Shown piece by piece: positions 51,581-64,000 of a stretch of 64,000 bases of DNA. Made by a program: the position numbers and the translations under genes. This DNA comes from Himantopus leucocephalus. Lineage: Eukaryota; Chordata; Aves; Charadriiformes; Recurvirostridae. The notes beneath the pieces were generated by a model. The model was not told the origin of the DNA. It made no database searches and saw only the letters and a list, made by a program, of their open reading frames with translations. The number at the start of each line of letters is the position of its first letter. Positions within the stretch are counted from its first letter, which is position 1. The stretch covers positions 67,555,153 through 67,619,152 of the forward strand of contig RSEF01000002.1 in NCBI GenBank assembly GCA_003993805.1. Direction: 5' to 3'.

Positions 51581-54500
51581 TTTTTTTTCTTCTATGTTTT
51601 TTCCCTTACTACAATTGCAATACCGTAAACAGTATTTAAGTGTTCCTGATCAAGCTTTCCTTGTCTTCCAGCATAAACTAGAATTTCTAGGAAGTAAATT
51701 GTCTGCATTATTGCAAAGCCTTCTCTGCTTCTTGGGTGAAGGAGTCCCAGTGTGTGCATATGACAGTGGAGGAAGCTCTATGTCTAAAGCTTGACTCCCT
51801 CCCCAGCTCCTTTATGATCCTATAAATGGGATTCATGGGGAAAAATAGGTAGGCATGCCTACAGAAAATTATATATAGTCGTTATTTATTTGCACTTTTT
51901 TTTAATGTGTGGTTCTTGTTCATTAATAACTTCTGCAGGAAGGGGTGAATGCATTGGCAGAGACCTATCAGCCTAAGTAGAGGGTTTAGAACAGGCTGAG
52001 ACTTTATTGCAAAAGGAAGGCTAGGAACAATGTAAAGGTGTTTAATTTGTGGTCTGTATAATTCTTGCTGGGAAAGGACGAGCAGTTTCAGTTTTTTGGG
52101 TTTTGTTTTTTCTTTTAAAAATAATATGTAAGCACCTAAAGGTGCATGTACAACCCTAATAAAATATTTCAACAGCACAAGCCTTCACCTACATCGTTAA
52201 ACCCCTCAATGAGATGAATCAATTACTTCCTTTCAGAAAGTAGTTTTGGAATATAAACTATAGTTTTCTGCAGTGAAAGATCCACTGAATCAAGGATAAG
52301 AAACTTGTCTGTGCGTGTATATATATATATGATGTTGCTCCCTCCCAATCCTGCCATTTGGGGGGGAAAAACAATCCAGTTCTTTTTTCACTTTGTTTCT
52401 TAGTCTGAAATAGAAAATATAACAGCTTTATTATCAACACTTTTGCAATATAAGACACTGCAGCTAGTAAGACCTTTCACTAGTAAGACACTGCAAATTT
52501 TCAGCTCCCTGCTGGTGCGTGTATAGTTTCATTGGTTTTGTCAGCAAAAACTGTACCACTGACTTGGGGGTGGAAGGTACAAAATTCATGTTGGCAAAAG
52601 AGGGTATTTATTTACTGCTTGTATGGATATGGTTTATAAGTTGCTTCTGCAAGCAAATGCAAAATATACTTTATAATTTTCTATGTGATGTTTTACATTC
52701 ATGACAAGTGAAGGGTTTTTTTAAACTTTTATCAGTATAGTTTGGAATTATCACATATCAATAATTACTATGGATGATTAAAAATGTTGAGAAAAACCTC
52801 CTTGCATATGTACTTCATGTACACATAGATCTCTGAGACGGTGAGTTGTGTAGTGTACTTTAATTGTATTGTAGTGGCTTTCTATAAAGCAAAACGATTT
52901 TCATTGAAGCCTGAAATGAGTCTGGCATGACCTAGAGTCAGCATGATAATATATCCTTGGTATCCTTTACATGCTGGTAACAGTTCAGCTGCACTAAAGG
53001 GTTTTGTCAAGTTACATTTGTTTTCTATAGGTGTTAATATATCTGGCAATTAGAGTTCAAATTGTTACACTTAAACTGGTGTTGAATCTGGGTCAGTAAG
53101 AACTCTAAATTGAGCAATTTCACCAACTGTTGCAGGATGCTGTAGCAAACCTTTGAGCTAACTGTGCTCTTGTGTGTTGAGAGTTGTAATTTAAAAAGAG
53201 GCAGACAGGCTGTAGCTACTTGTCTTCCTCCTGGGAAAAGATGGAAATATGTTAGCTTGATATTGCTATAACTTTAAAAGTTGAAGTAAAGAGAGGGCAG
53301 CCTAAGAGGATTGGTTTGTCTCCCGCTTCCTTCCCCTTGTCTGCTGAGTCAAATCCTTACCAAGATTTTTCTTGGCCTTCTTTCATGTGGTTTAGCATCA
53401 ATTAAGTTTTCCTGGATATCTTCATCGTTTAAAGACAAGTGTAAAGCAGCAGTTCTGTGTCGGGGAGAGATGTTCCTCTGGCTCCACATTAAAGAAACAT
53501 CAGTGGTCACATTGGGTGTTCTCATACAAATAAACCAGATTATTTTAATCTATGTTGCTTGTTTGAAAGGGAGTCGTGTTTGGTTAAAGAGCTGATGGTT
53601 GGATAAGCTCTTGCAGAAACACTCATTTGTGTTTGACATCTCAGTCTTGGATCTATAAGAAGATGCATTTGAGCCCCAGAGACTGCTTTCCAGTTTGTTT
53701 CAAGATGCACGTCAAATGATGAGATCTCCACAGAAGAGCAGAGTGAGAGCTGCACTTTTTCTATTTCTTCTTTGCATGGACAATACAGTTTTTATTAATT
53801 TTCAGAGCCTCACAGTACCAGACTGCAGGATAGCCATGATGCACACTTGTTTAGTACAACAGTCTTCCTTTAAACCTCTGTTTCATTGAATGTTATTTCT
53901 AGCCCACTTCTGTAATCATATTTAATATGAAGCATGCAAGAGTGATATTTACAGCACCCTGTGGTAATCTATGAACGGGGTTATGCTGAAGACTGGCCAG
54001 TAGTGTTGCTTTGTTGAACCTTTTTTGCTAAAACAGCTGCTTTCATTCAGATGAAATGATGGACGATCAAATGCCTTCCAGTTTCATGATCAGCAACCCA
54101 AGAGAAAGCCAGACAGTACTTGACAATCAGACTGTGTGTAACACAGGCTAGCGAATGGCCTTGTAAGATTGAAGGCTGTTTCTTGAGTCCCTGAATACAA
54201 ATCAAATGGGTGAAGGAACAATTTCATTACCTCTGTGTATGTGGGAGGAGAGAGGAGCAGTAGAAATGTGGTGTGTGTTGGAGTCTCTGCAGAACTTAAG
54301 ACTAAGTTGCATGGCAGCGGTTATAGCAATTTTGATCTTTGCACATAGTAACTGCTGCTGGCAGGTAGAAACTTAGGCAAGGATCTGCTGAATGCTGTTT
54401 CTGCTGTTGTTATCCTTGCTAATTCAAGCACCTTTGCTTACCACCCCCAGCCCCCCCATCCCACCCCTCGACTGCAATGCAGACATACTTGGAAAAACAG

Positions 54501-54879
54501 AGAGAGAATGCAGGTTGTAAACCAAGCCCAGGAATAAAACATTGCCACAATCTTTAAGAAAAGCCCATAGCAAGATTTTGGGTAAGAGAGTGTTTGAAAA
54601 TGTGCTTGGAAGTGGAAAGAAAGGGAGTATTTCCCTGCTGTCTGCCTTCCTGCTGTGCATGTATTCAGGGCTTTATGTTAATAGATGAGATTGCAGGAAA
54701 GGTATTCCTGGTTCCACCCCTGATTTCTCCTTCTAATAGAAGCAGCCCTGCAAAATGCTGGGGGTGGGGGTGCAAGAGCAATCTGCTTCGTGATCTCAGA
54801 TGTGTTTTGGCACAGACATTTTGGTCAAAGTTAACTTTGTGATGCCAATGGTATGGGAGTTCCCATGACAAACACGCTT
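51581..54879. other. Unique AT-rich non-coding sequence
   Basis: No gene is recognised. A short (TA)n run lies at about 52311-52330. Confidence 0.5.
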
Positions 54880-55080
54880 GTCTGTAACCCTGAACAGCAG
54901 GGTTAATCCCAACCCTTCAGGGTTAATTAAGAGGTAATTGCATGGGCCTCCATTAATCCCTGTTTAACTCAGTTGCATTTGATGGAAGGGCACTAGAGAT
55001 TAATTTGGCCTAGTGCCTCATCAAATTCATTAATTTCATTAAATGTGAAAAAATATTTTAAGTGTGAGGTAACAGCTGTG
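54880..55080. promoter_or_regulatory. Candidate homeodomain-rich regulatory stretch
   Basis: A 200-base stretch is dense in TAAT cores. It has two OTX/PITX-type TAATCC words (54904-54909 and 54954-54959), a palindromic TTAATTAA at 54923-54930, TAATTG at 54935-54940 and further ATTAAT words near 55,000-55,040. The spacing and lack of simple repeat suggest a developmental enhancer. This is inference from motif density only. Confidence 0.25.
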
Positions 55081-58000
55081 ACTCTTCTGCCCTATGACAG
55101 GGTCTAGCAGTGCCGGGCAAGACCCTAAATACTTGTCATAAGGCTACAGATATCAGTATGTTGGCTGAGTTAGGGAACTGCTCCCTCTTCCTCTCAAGTG
55201 GCTACAGAAGATCTTGTAAGCTATTGAATCACACTGTGGTAAGCACCCAGTCCAACGGAGGACTTGGGACTTCTTGAACCCCTGTTGATTTTGATAAGAA
55301 CGGCAAATGCTTGCTCTCCCTCTCTGAATCAGGGCCTTGACTATTCACATGAGAGCGTGCATTCATAGGATGATATGTCACACAACATACCCTGCTTAGC
55401 CTTAATTAAGGTTATGACTGAGAGGGTGCCGACATGTTTTGTCATTATTCTGTAGATTAATGAAATCTTACTAATGAGATTTGACTCTAACATCTGCTGT
55501 AACAGTAAATTTAGAGCTAGATGAAAAAAATCATATGTGTTAAATGGCTCAGCACTGAAAGTATAGCTAGAGCAACCCGGTGTCAGTCTCTGTAGGTCAT
55601 TATTCAACACTCAGAAGTAAATACCTGGCTGAGGGTGACAGGAGGGCTCAGATGGGAGGCAGGTTACTAGATTTTCACTATTTGCTTTTGTTGGTTTCAC
55701 CCCTACGAGCCCTAACATTACCCAACACCTGCACGTGCCATAAAATACTCTGGTTGCACTGACTTTCTCAGTTAACTATCCTTCAAACCACAAAATCTGT
55801 GTGCGCTCCAGCTACAGCATATACTTAGTATGAAAGCTGACTCAACTTCTGCCGCAGTATACTGTACCAGGCAGCTCTCAAGTGATGCTGCTGCAATTTA
55901 TCACCATAAACTGTTTCATATTGGAACAAACAATACTCATGAGGCAATCTGGATTCAAATTAATTCAAAAGCACCATAACTGAAAAGTGAGCAGTCTCTT
56001 TGTGTTGTTTCTTTTAACAAGATTTTATGATATGACTAGACTACAAATAGCTCTATTCATGATAAACTGGCAACTTTGCAAATTGTATATGCTAAAAGCT
56101 ATTTGTTGTACAAGCTGTTCTGGAGAAAAATCTTAAATGAAATCTTCTCTGCCAGGGGGATGTGAGGCATCAATTGCACGGGTGCTGCCATGGGTGTCCC
56201 ATTTCAGGAGCCCTATGGCTATGGGGGCAGTGGTAAGAAAAGACCATCTGGTCCAAAACCCTTTAATTGCTTGAAGTCAGTCACTGCAGGGCACTAGAGA
56301 AGAAGAGGGCAGGTCCATGTGGAGACAGTTTGCCAGTCTGATGAGAAAACATCTAAGGGTGAAGGAAAACTATGAGGTGGAAAAAGAAGGAAGACTTTTC
56401 CTAAGAAGGAAACTAAGAGATAATTTCTTTTTGTCCCAAATAATTGCATCTGACTCTGAAGCTGCCGCTATATGCTTTCCCTTTGAAGGCATAGCAATAT
56501 CATCTTCCTCCAAAATACTCTAGAAACACTTCCACTTTAATGTCCTCTAACACTGCTGCTATTATCTTTCAGAGACGTGCTGTGTTTTCAGCATAAGACC
56601 AGGACATAGTTGTGCCTGGGCTTTCTTTCTAAGAATGAATGAACTAGTGGAAAAGACCTAATACGTTTTTGTTCACATCGATAAATACCTCAATCAAAGT
56701 AATTGATGGTATGGTATGGAACAAGTCATCTTCTCTGTAGACATTAATTCAGGAAATTACATCCGTATTTGGAGATGTATATTTCTTGAATACTTGTATA
56801 GTGAACTCAAATACCAAATAACACATCCTACCATACAACGAAATGCTTTAGCTACCAGAGAGGGAGCCTAAATTATCACGCAAGAATAACTTCTATAAGA
56901 CATATAAGGATGTTGACTGTGACCTGTCAATGAAGTTTTAGTGGTAGCTACAGGAATATCTCCAGAGCCAAGGAAATGAATTACAGTTATGTTTTAATGC
57001 ACTTATCAAATAATTCCAATTCCTACCTCCAAGTAAAATCATACCTCTTGCAAAACCAGCACCATTTACTCTGGGCCTTTCTTTTCAAATTATTTATACT
57101 TAAATAATAATAATAATTGTAAGTACATTAGAGGTTAAAAGCTATCTGCAGAGTAATTAGAAACTCTTGAAAGGTCTTGAAGAGAATTTGGATCTGAAAG
57201 TGAAGTAGTTTTTGGGCTAAAATTTCTATTGTACATATGAGATACACCTACAAAATAACAGTATATGTGAAAGCATACTGTAAGACGTAAAACCAGAAAT
57301 CAGTTGGAGTCAGGGAGGGGTTAAGCACCTGAAGTTGAAGCCTCAAAACTTTCCCAGCTGCCAGCTAACTCCAGAATGACCTAGATCAGAAGATAGATTG
57401 AGTCAACAAAGATCTGAGGCACATTATGTTCTGCTTCTGAGTAACCACATACATTGCTTGCTCTTGGTAGGCATAAACATCATTCAGGATTGCGCCCTGC
57501 AGGAATCCACAAAATGGGCTGTTTTGTGAGAGGAGCGCAGTGTAATGAGCATTTTCTGGATGCTTCTACTGCATCAAGCTTCTGGTCAGATTCCAAGACA
57601 GTATCTGTCTTGTTTTCAAACCCTGATGTGGAGGACTTCGTATTGCTGCCTTCTCTGCTTGTCTGATAAATCAGTGTTTAGAGCACACGTCCAAAACATG
57701 GGAGCTGGAGACCTGTCAGTTATGCAGCAGGGCATCAAATCTGTATCTCTCATAAGAAATGGCCTAATTATTGTGATAAACAGTCAGTGAAATAGAGGGA
57801 GTCTCTGTCCCTGCTGTTAGGTGCTTCTGCATGTGAAAGACTTGAGCAGCCTGGAGTCCTTGCCTTGAGGCTTAATTAGCTCTTTCACTCAAGGATTTTT
57901 TTCCTGTAAGGAGACCACTCCCTGGCAGAGGAATTGAAGTGCAGCCTTGTCCCTCCAAGCAAGGTGGTTGTGCTTGCTCGGGTTTGTCTCTCTCTGTGCA

Positions 58001-59160
58001 CTAGCGAGCCTTGAAGTGCTCTGCACAGCGTGGGGCATCTTCAGCAGCACAGAGGCAGCACGCAGCTGCCAGCAGTGGGACAGGCGATTGTTTTCCCTCT
58101 ATGGAAAGCAAACCTGGGTTTGCTGCCTCCTGTGTGCCTGTTGTGCTGACTGAGCTGCTGGACAAAATATTTGTTATCTGAAAGAGGAAAGCAACCCTGC
58201 TCCACTTTGGTTTTCTTTAAAGGTACTCTCCATCTGACAGAGCAGGGCTCAGGCTATGATACCCAAGTGTAATGCCTGAAGAGGTGCCATTCAGCTTTCT
58301 GAAGGCTCACTGCAGTCCCAGGTTAAAAGTCTGGAGAAAGATAAAGCACCCTTCAGAACACAGGATAGGTGCTGGAGAGGGACAGGTGGTGCAGAATATG
58401 TTTTATACTACACCTTCACATATACTGTTATTTGGCAAAGGCAAAAAAGGTGGGCACCTTATAGCCATACGTACTCTTCCCTCTTCTCTTCCAGCCTGAA
58501 GTCAGCAGGGTCTCACAAATGGGGAGGTGAGGTGGGGTGCAGAGGTGTTTGGGTTGCAGATGGAGGGGGGTGAGAAGAGCCAAAAGGTGTATCAAGGGCT
58601 TGCAGGGTGACTGGCATGGCTCATGGAAACTGAGACAGCTGGTAAATGTGCTGACTGGTACCTTTTATGTCCGTGTTGCAGGCACCTGTGTGGCTGCGGA
58701 TGGGTGATAACACATGAATTTCAGTGGAATAGAAGAACACGGGCCCTGCCCAGAAATTTAGTGTTCAGATTGCAGCTTGGTTAGATGCATTTGGAAATCT
58801 CAGTCTAAAGTTGTACTTACTGTATGGATTACAATAAAGAAAAAAAAGGGCATTCATTAAAGACTAAAATTGAAACAACTTAGCTGGAACAGAATTCAAT
58901 CCCTCAACTTGGTCTGCCTGTATATGCTGTGCACTTCATCTGTATGTAGTATGATTGTAATTATGATATCTTTGTTAGTCTAACTCCCAAGAACAAAAAA
59001 GTGCCTAGACATTAGCTGGCTATCTTCCTGATTTTTAAAGCCAAATGTCTAATTAGAGCACTTCTGTTTCTTACATTTATTTTCAGTTCTAGAGAGTGAA
59101 AGACAAGAAACCTCAACACAGCTGTGGCTCTTTTATAAACTTCAGCTTATTACAGCTTTT
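55081..59160. other. Unique non-coding sequence
   Basis: No gene is recognised. The segment near 56,240-56,290 has a faint resemblance to a minus-strand CR1 3' region (ACCATCTGGTCCAAAACCC), too weak to call. Confidence 0.45.
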
Positions 59161-59225
59161 GGGTCAAATTCTCTGGTGGTGTAACTCCACAGGCTTACAT
59201 TTCTGCTGGTGTAACTTCAGATATT
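59161..59225 (+). mobile_element. Possible relic of an old amniote MITE-like repeat
   Basis: The stretch opens with GGGTCAAATTCT and contains two near-copies of GGTGTAACTCCA (about 59178 and 59209). This combination resembles an old interspersed repeat family of amniotes whose copies carry 'CAAATTCT...GGTGTAACTCCA' and its inverted form. I cannot name the family securely. Confidence 0.3.
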
Positions 59226-59869
59226 TATATAATTCTCTGTACATCTGTCCACATGTGTGTTCCTATGTATATACCAAATCCGTAGCTGATATAAATCACT
59301 GTGGCTCTTTTGGCTTCTGTGAAACTATACTGATTTCTCACCAGCTGGGTATCCGGTCCACAGCATCTGGTTTTCCTTTTCCCTCCCTTAATAGCACTGA
59401 TGAATCAGAATTCCTTAAGGAGGATAATACTAAACATAATTAGACAGGATATGTTCAAGAAGAAAATTTAATTTGAAGAGGTTTGCACAGAATTTTTATT
59501 GGCCTCAGGTGGGATGCTGGGACTTTATCTTAATGAATCCTTTCTACAGATCCATTTCAAAAACTGCATTATGCTATTATGTGATGGAGTGTACTCTAAT
59601 GGTGCATTGCACATATGTTTATTCAGTTGGATTTTAAAGTTCTTCTGCAGATTGGTATAATTATTCTGGGCTGCAAAAAGGAAGTGTACTAACATAAACT
59701 GAAATTTTAAAATATCTACCCACAGAGAAGTTTATTTAATCTTTGGTATCTACATACGTTTAAGAAAGTCCTGTTAGTAAACCAAAAAGGGGCTGTGGAT
59801 TGGGGCTATCCTCAGAATTGACTTGCTGGTTAAGCCATGAGCTTTTTTTTTTTCTTTATTGTGTCCCTC
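59226..59869. other. Unique non-coding sequence
   Basis: Nothing recognised. Confidence 0.5.
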
Positions 59870-60780
59870 AGTCAGTCGGAATTCAAATACTGATATTTTA
59901 TTATTGTGTAATATTTTTTCCTTTTAAAATCATATCTAGGTGTGGCCTTTTTATTGCGATTGTGTAAGCACAACACATTCTGGGATTATTTAGATAAATC
60001 TCATTAGATTTTGTAACAGTGTCCAAGCTACTAGGTGAATTATCCTCCACTCTTCCTGATTCCACATCCATTTGCCTTTTATCTTCAGAAAAGCTTGCTA
60101 ATGTTTATCGTTAATACTAGCAGCCACATCTAACTGTCATTTGCTATGGTGTAATTGTATTCTAATTAGGATGCAATATTTGGGGGACTTGTATCAGAAA
60201 CAGTTACAGAAAAAAAATCACTTGATGTGTAGTATTGCAAGCTCTCTGCTAAAGACATTAAGAAGGGCAAACGGAAAGAGGCAAACTGATAAATGATTCA
60301 GTAGCCCTCTGTCTGGTGGAGTGTTTCTGAGAAAAATGGAATGGAACATTCCTGCTCACTGCTCTGCCCCTGGTCTTGCTCAATGTGGCACACAGGGAAT
60401 TGCGCGAAGGGTCGGGAGGGTCATCTTCGAGGCCGCCATCAAGGGGGAAAAGGCAAACAAAAGGCAAATTACTTCTGAGCACCCAGAAGGGGGAGAAGAA
60501 TTAGTGGAGCTGCTGGGTCTGTTTCTCTTCTTCTATAATTGTATTCAAAATGATGGAGCCTTAACAAGGAAGTATCGGAGCTGTTTTACAAAAGCAAGCC
60601 GCAAGCTTCCTCTGTCATGGCACTGCAAAATGAGATTTACAAGGTGATAAAGTCATATGGAAGTGCAATGTCTTCAATGTCCCTGGTATTTGTTTGCTCA
60701 TTAATTACTCCTAGTTTAGGGGTCGCTAATTTTTTTGTCGTTTCTGTGTTAACACTTCTTGAATAAAATTGCAAATCCAC
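59870..60780. promoter_or_regulatory. Candidate cluster of conserved regulatory elements
   Basis: About 900 bases of smooth non-repetitive sequence have developmental-factor words: CTAATTAG at 60162-60169, GTTAATACTAG near 60110, GTGTAATTGTAT near 60150 and ATTAATTACTCC near 60700. A short CpG-bearing core lies at 60,395-60,440. The plus-strand frame of 108 codons across 60,321-60,647 has no recognised domain. An enhancer cluster is the most natural reading, without proof of conservation. Confidence 0.22.
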
Positions 60781-63700
60781 ATTCTCTTCTCTATGTGCAT
60801 AAGACATCCCATCTAGCTGGTGATTGAGTTCTTGATGAATCTAGCATTACAGTGAAAAATTACTTTGCAGCCATTAGGTATTCTGAACATGCAATCAGAC
60901 ATTGAAATATAACTATTCAAAACAGTTAATGAAGCTTGCAGAGCCCTGCTGAACACTGCAGGCAAACAAAGCAGTAACCTGTCCTGCTGCCTGTAGATTT
61001 ACAGTTTGTTAAAAAAAAAAAAAGGCAAAAAAAGGAAGTAATAATGAGGTATACTCTATTTGAGAAATTAATTTTTTAGTAGGTCTTCTGAGGGAGGCTC
61101 AGGACAGGATTTGAAGCTCCAACAGATGATTGCTGCTGCCCTACAATCAGGTGCTCAGAAAGCATCTGTCAAGGTTCTGACATGGGAGTTAATCACCGGG
61201 TTGCAACATGTTTTATAACAGCTCCTAGCACCTTTTTCCATGAGTACAAGTGATGAATGACTGCACCGCGTACTTTGACTCCACGTGTTCTCTTTAATAT
61301 AATTAACAACTGTTTTTCTAGCTTGGGTCTAACTGCGGTGCAATCTGATCATGATGACGAGAGGGGTTCTGTGCCTGTACGGACAGATCTAATGTTGTTA
61401 AATAGCAAAAATAAATTGTTCACCCAGCAGATGTTGCTTCATGTTGCAAGGCTGTTCCTTAATTTACATACAGGTGAAAGATCTAATCTCTATTCATCTC
61501 CTTTTCCAAGTGTTTTGCACCTTTGTTGACTTGGAAATGTTCACATTTTAAAATGGGGAAGGAGCTTAGGCCCCTACTGTTTGAGTCTTAATTTGAATGG
61601 GAAGAAGAGAAAGAACATTGCATCCAGAAACAGTGATTAGGTCCTTCTCACACAGCCTTTTTTCATCGTTATGAGCACTTCCTAAAGAGTATCTGTCTGG
61701 CTTCAGTACGGCAAAGTCAGTGCTAGCCCGAATATCCTACCTTCCTGCTGCTTTTAACATCCTTCAGCACGGGAGTGGAGGGAATTTGTTGCAATAAAAT
61801 TAAAACCAAAACTCTGAAATGTGCTATGGCACTAAGTAAATCCATACTCTTACCATTAAATATCATACTTTGCAAAGATGACGAAGATACTGGCCCAGAA
61901 ACAAGTTTCAGAACGTCCATAGCATGTCAGGCAACAGAGATGTCCTGCGTGTCTGTGTTGGATCTCTGTTACTGAAAAGCATCTACCCAGGAGCTGGAAA
62001 GCTTCCAGAATTTTACAAAGGTGTATGCAAAATCTAGGCAGGGAGCTGACTTTGCACTAGGATGAGAAATTTCTATGTATCCTTATTTTCTTTTTTCTTG
62101 TTAGAATAGCAAATACTGCAATGGTTCCGTGTTTACCAGGGGTCTGGGAGAACAGGGTGTAATTCTTGGCTGCGACTCCGGGGGCTATGCTGTGGATATT
62201 TGCAGCCTTGAAATGCAGACGTATAATATGAGTTTAAGTAGCTGTAACTTGAGGGGGGGGGGTGTCTGTGGATTCAGGAGTAACCAATATAAGAATATAT
62301 CTCTTCCCTGTGATTGTAAGGGGATCAGGAGATGGGGATTTATGAACAGCTTAGGCCCCTAAACTGAGTTGTGTTCATCTTCATCTGACCCTTTCCTCTC
62401 TCCTGCTGTTTCTGTAAGAAATTGAAAGTTTAATGTAAATGGCACCTTCTTGTCTTTCTTTTCCACCCCAATCAAAGTTCCACTTTTAATAATCTGACAC
62501 TTTCCAGTGAAGAAGCTCTGTCAGAAAGTGTGCAGCATCTTCAGCAGCAGCGTTTCACGCCAAACTGAGGAAACATGTTTTGTTAATCCTCTAGGCTAGT
62601 TGATCCAGCATTACAGGGGTTAAACACCATTTTTAGGAAATAGATTTAAATCAAAAGTCACAGATTAAAATAGACTCTGTTCTCTGTACAGCTTCTGTCT
62701 AAAGCACACCAGATTTTCTTGGTTTGAGAAATTCCTATTGGTAAGGGGATTGTAACCAGAAATGTTACAAATATAGATAAGGTGGCATCTTATGGAAAGC
62801 AGAGGTGTCTGTAAATTGTTCCTGACTGGAGCAGAATTCTTCTGAAAAAAAATGGTCCCCTCTCCACTTTCCAATTAGAGAGTTAAATATGGCTACTGGC
62901 ATTCCTGTCACGTAAGCAGCATGACTTGTGTTTAGGAAGTACGTACAAACCCTGCAAAGTCTACCTAGTAGCACGTATGCAGGACTAGGGTAAATTTATC
63001 CATGTGCTGGGACTAAGGTAATTTTTGGCTTACCGTATTTGTCATGAGTATTTAAGATGTCTTATTTATATTTCCTTTTATTTTGAATTCTTTTTTTGTT
63101 GACAAAGCACAAATTAGTGTGTTTCCATTTAGTAGCCTGAAGTACTAAAAAAACCTTGACTTTCCATGCCTCATAGAAGATACTGGTCTGGTTAGCTTAT
63201 TAGAACAGAAATTGCTTAACAAAACATTTACTAATGTTATTTGTTCTAATTATGTCCTGGAATACAATTCTAAATGAGACTCAAGTCCATCTGCTGGGAC
63301 AGTTTGGGTGTGTTTTTTTTCTTGTTTGGGAGCAACAGGTCAGCTACTAATGCTTTTATTTATAGCCGTCAGTGTGACTGCTTTCATGGAAAAAAACCCC
63401 ACATTTCTGAGTATATGCTGTAAATTCAGTCTCATAGCAAGTAACTGTTGTAGTTTGAGCTCTAAGAGGCACGAAACCCCAAACAGAATGGGTTAAGATG
63501 ACATTTTCCTTAGAAAATGCCCATCCACCAAAATTGAAAGTGTCATCATAACCTGCTGGTTTTTATTAAAATTTTTATTTGGAAAGTTCTGGGTTTTAGC
63601 TGCTAGACCAGCATCAGTTGCTACAATAGAGCCCTGTTGTAGCTTTCGGCTCGGGCAGATAAGACTAAAATAGATGTACTCTTCCTAGGCTGAGTCTGTT

Positions 63701-64000
63701 AGATTTGAGTTTTTCACAGTGAGAAGCCTTGTCCGCCAAAGTGACTAGGTACATTTCTCTAGCGTACCTGATAGAAATGTTGAAAGATTTTGGTTATACG
63801 TTGATGCAGAAAAGGCATACTTCTTTATCATCAAGTTGTGGGAGGGAGACGTTTTCTCCTACCCAGATTTACTGCCAAAAGACAATATTTACTGGCCAGT
63901 CTGTACAATGATGCAATCTATGCACAAAAATATAGAAGGAAAGACAGACAACTTTCGTAAGAACAGTTATTCTGAAATGATTTACTGGGAAAAGCAAACC
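60781..64000. other. Unique AT-rich non-coding sequence
   Basis: No gene or transposon is recognised. It contains A-rich tracts near 61,010-61,024 and a G10 run at 62253-62262. Confidence 0.5.

Noticed and set aside
56200..56300. ACCATCTGGTCCAAAACCC, faintly like a minus-strand CR1 3' region
   Set aside because: Only one short block matches and there is no octamer tail before it.
60321..60647. Plus-strand frame of 108 codons
   Set aside because: No family resemblance. The sequence texture fits a regulatory stretch better than an exon.

Overview
The window looks like non-coding nuclear DNA from a bird. It is AT-rich and sparse in repeats. The only transposable elements I can recognise with confidence are CR1-type LINE relics, and two of these end in the short octamer-like repeats (ATTCTATG-type) that mark avian CR1 3' ends. 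I see no bacterial or viral gene organisation, no operon, no rRNA or tRNA gene and no CRISPR array. Nearly all open reading frames are 60 to 130 codons, lie on both strands without pattern, and are what chance gives in DNA of this composition. I read the window as intergenic desert or the inside of large introns.

Layout. 1-11,369: mostly unique sequence with a short minus-strand CR1 tail near 3.65 kb, a degenerate GATA/TATC block (4,171-4,576), a CpG-rich patch near 6.3 kb, a 100-N gap at 8,238 and a GC-richer stretch at about 8.9-9.9 kb. 11,370-12,690: an old, decayed CR1 copy with reverse-transcriptase (RT) remnants and a 3' tail. 12,691-21,928: unique sequence with an apparent tandem duplication around a single N at 13,738, plus two weak exon candidates (15,100-15,274 and 19,441-19,566). 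21,929: a second gap. 22,029-38,647: unique sequence with simple repeats and an enhancer-like stretch near 35 kb. 38,648-39,882: a younger CR1 RT relic, broken by frameshifts, with a 149-base duplication around a single N, cut off by a third gap. 41,140-41,336: a CR1 3' end. 50,600: a CR1 minus-strand tail running into the fourth gap. 54.9 kb and 59.9-60.8 kb: AT-rich, homeodomain-motif-dense stretches that resemble conserved regulatory elements.

How it fits together. There is no gene system to describe. The LINE copies are dead: the paired aspartates of the RT catalytic motif are replaced in both longer copies. The most useful results are about assembly quality (two probable false duplications at single-N joins, gaps sitting in or beside CR1) and a few candidate regulatory stretches. 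Exon candidates are low confidence and are reported so that they can be tested against RNA-seq or protein searches. I found no convincing evidence of a previously undescribed biological system.
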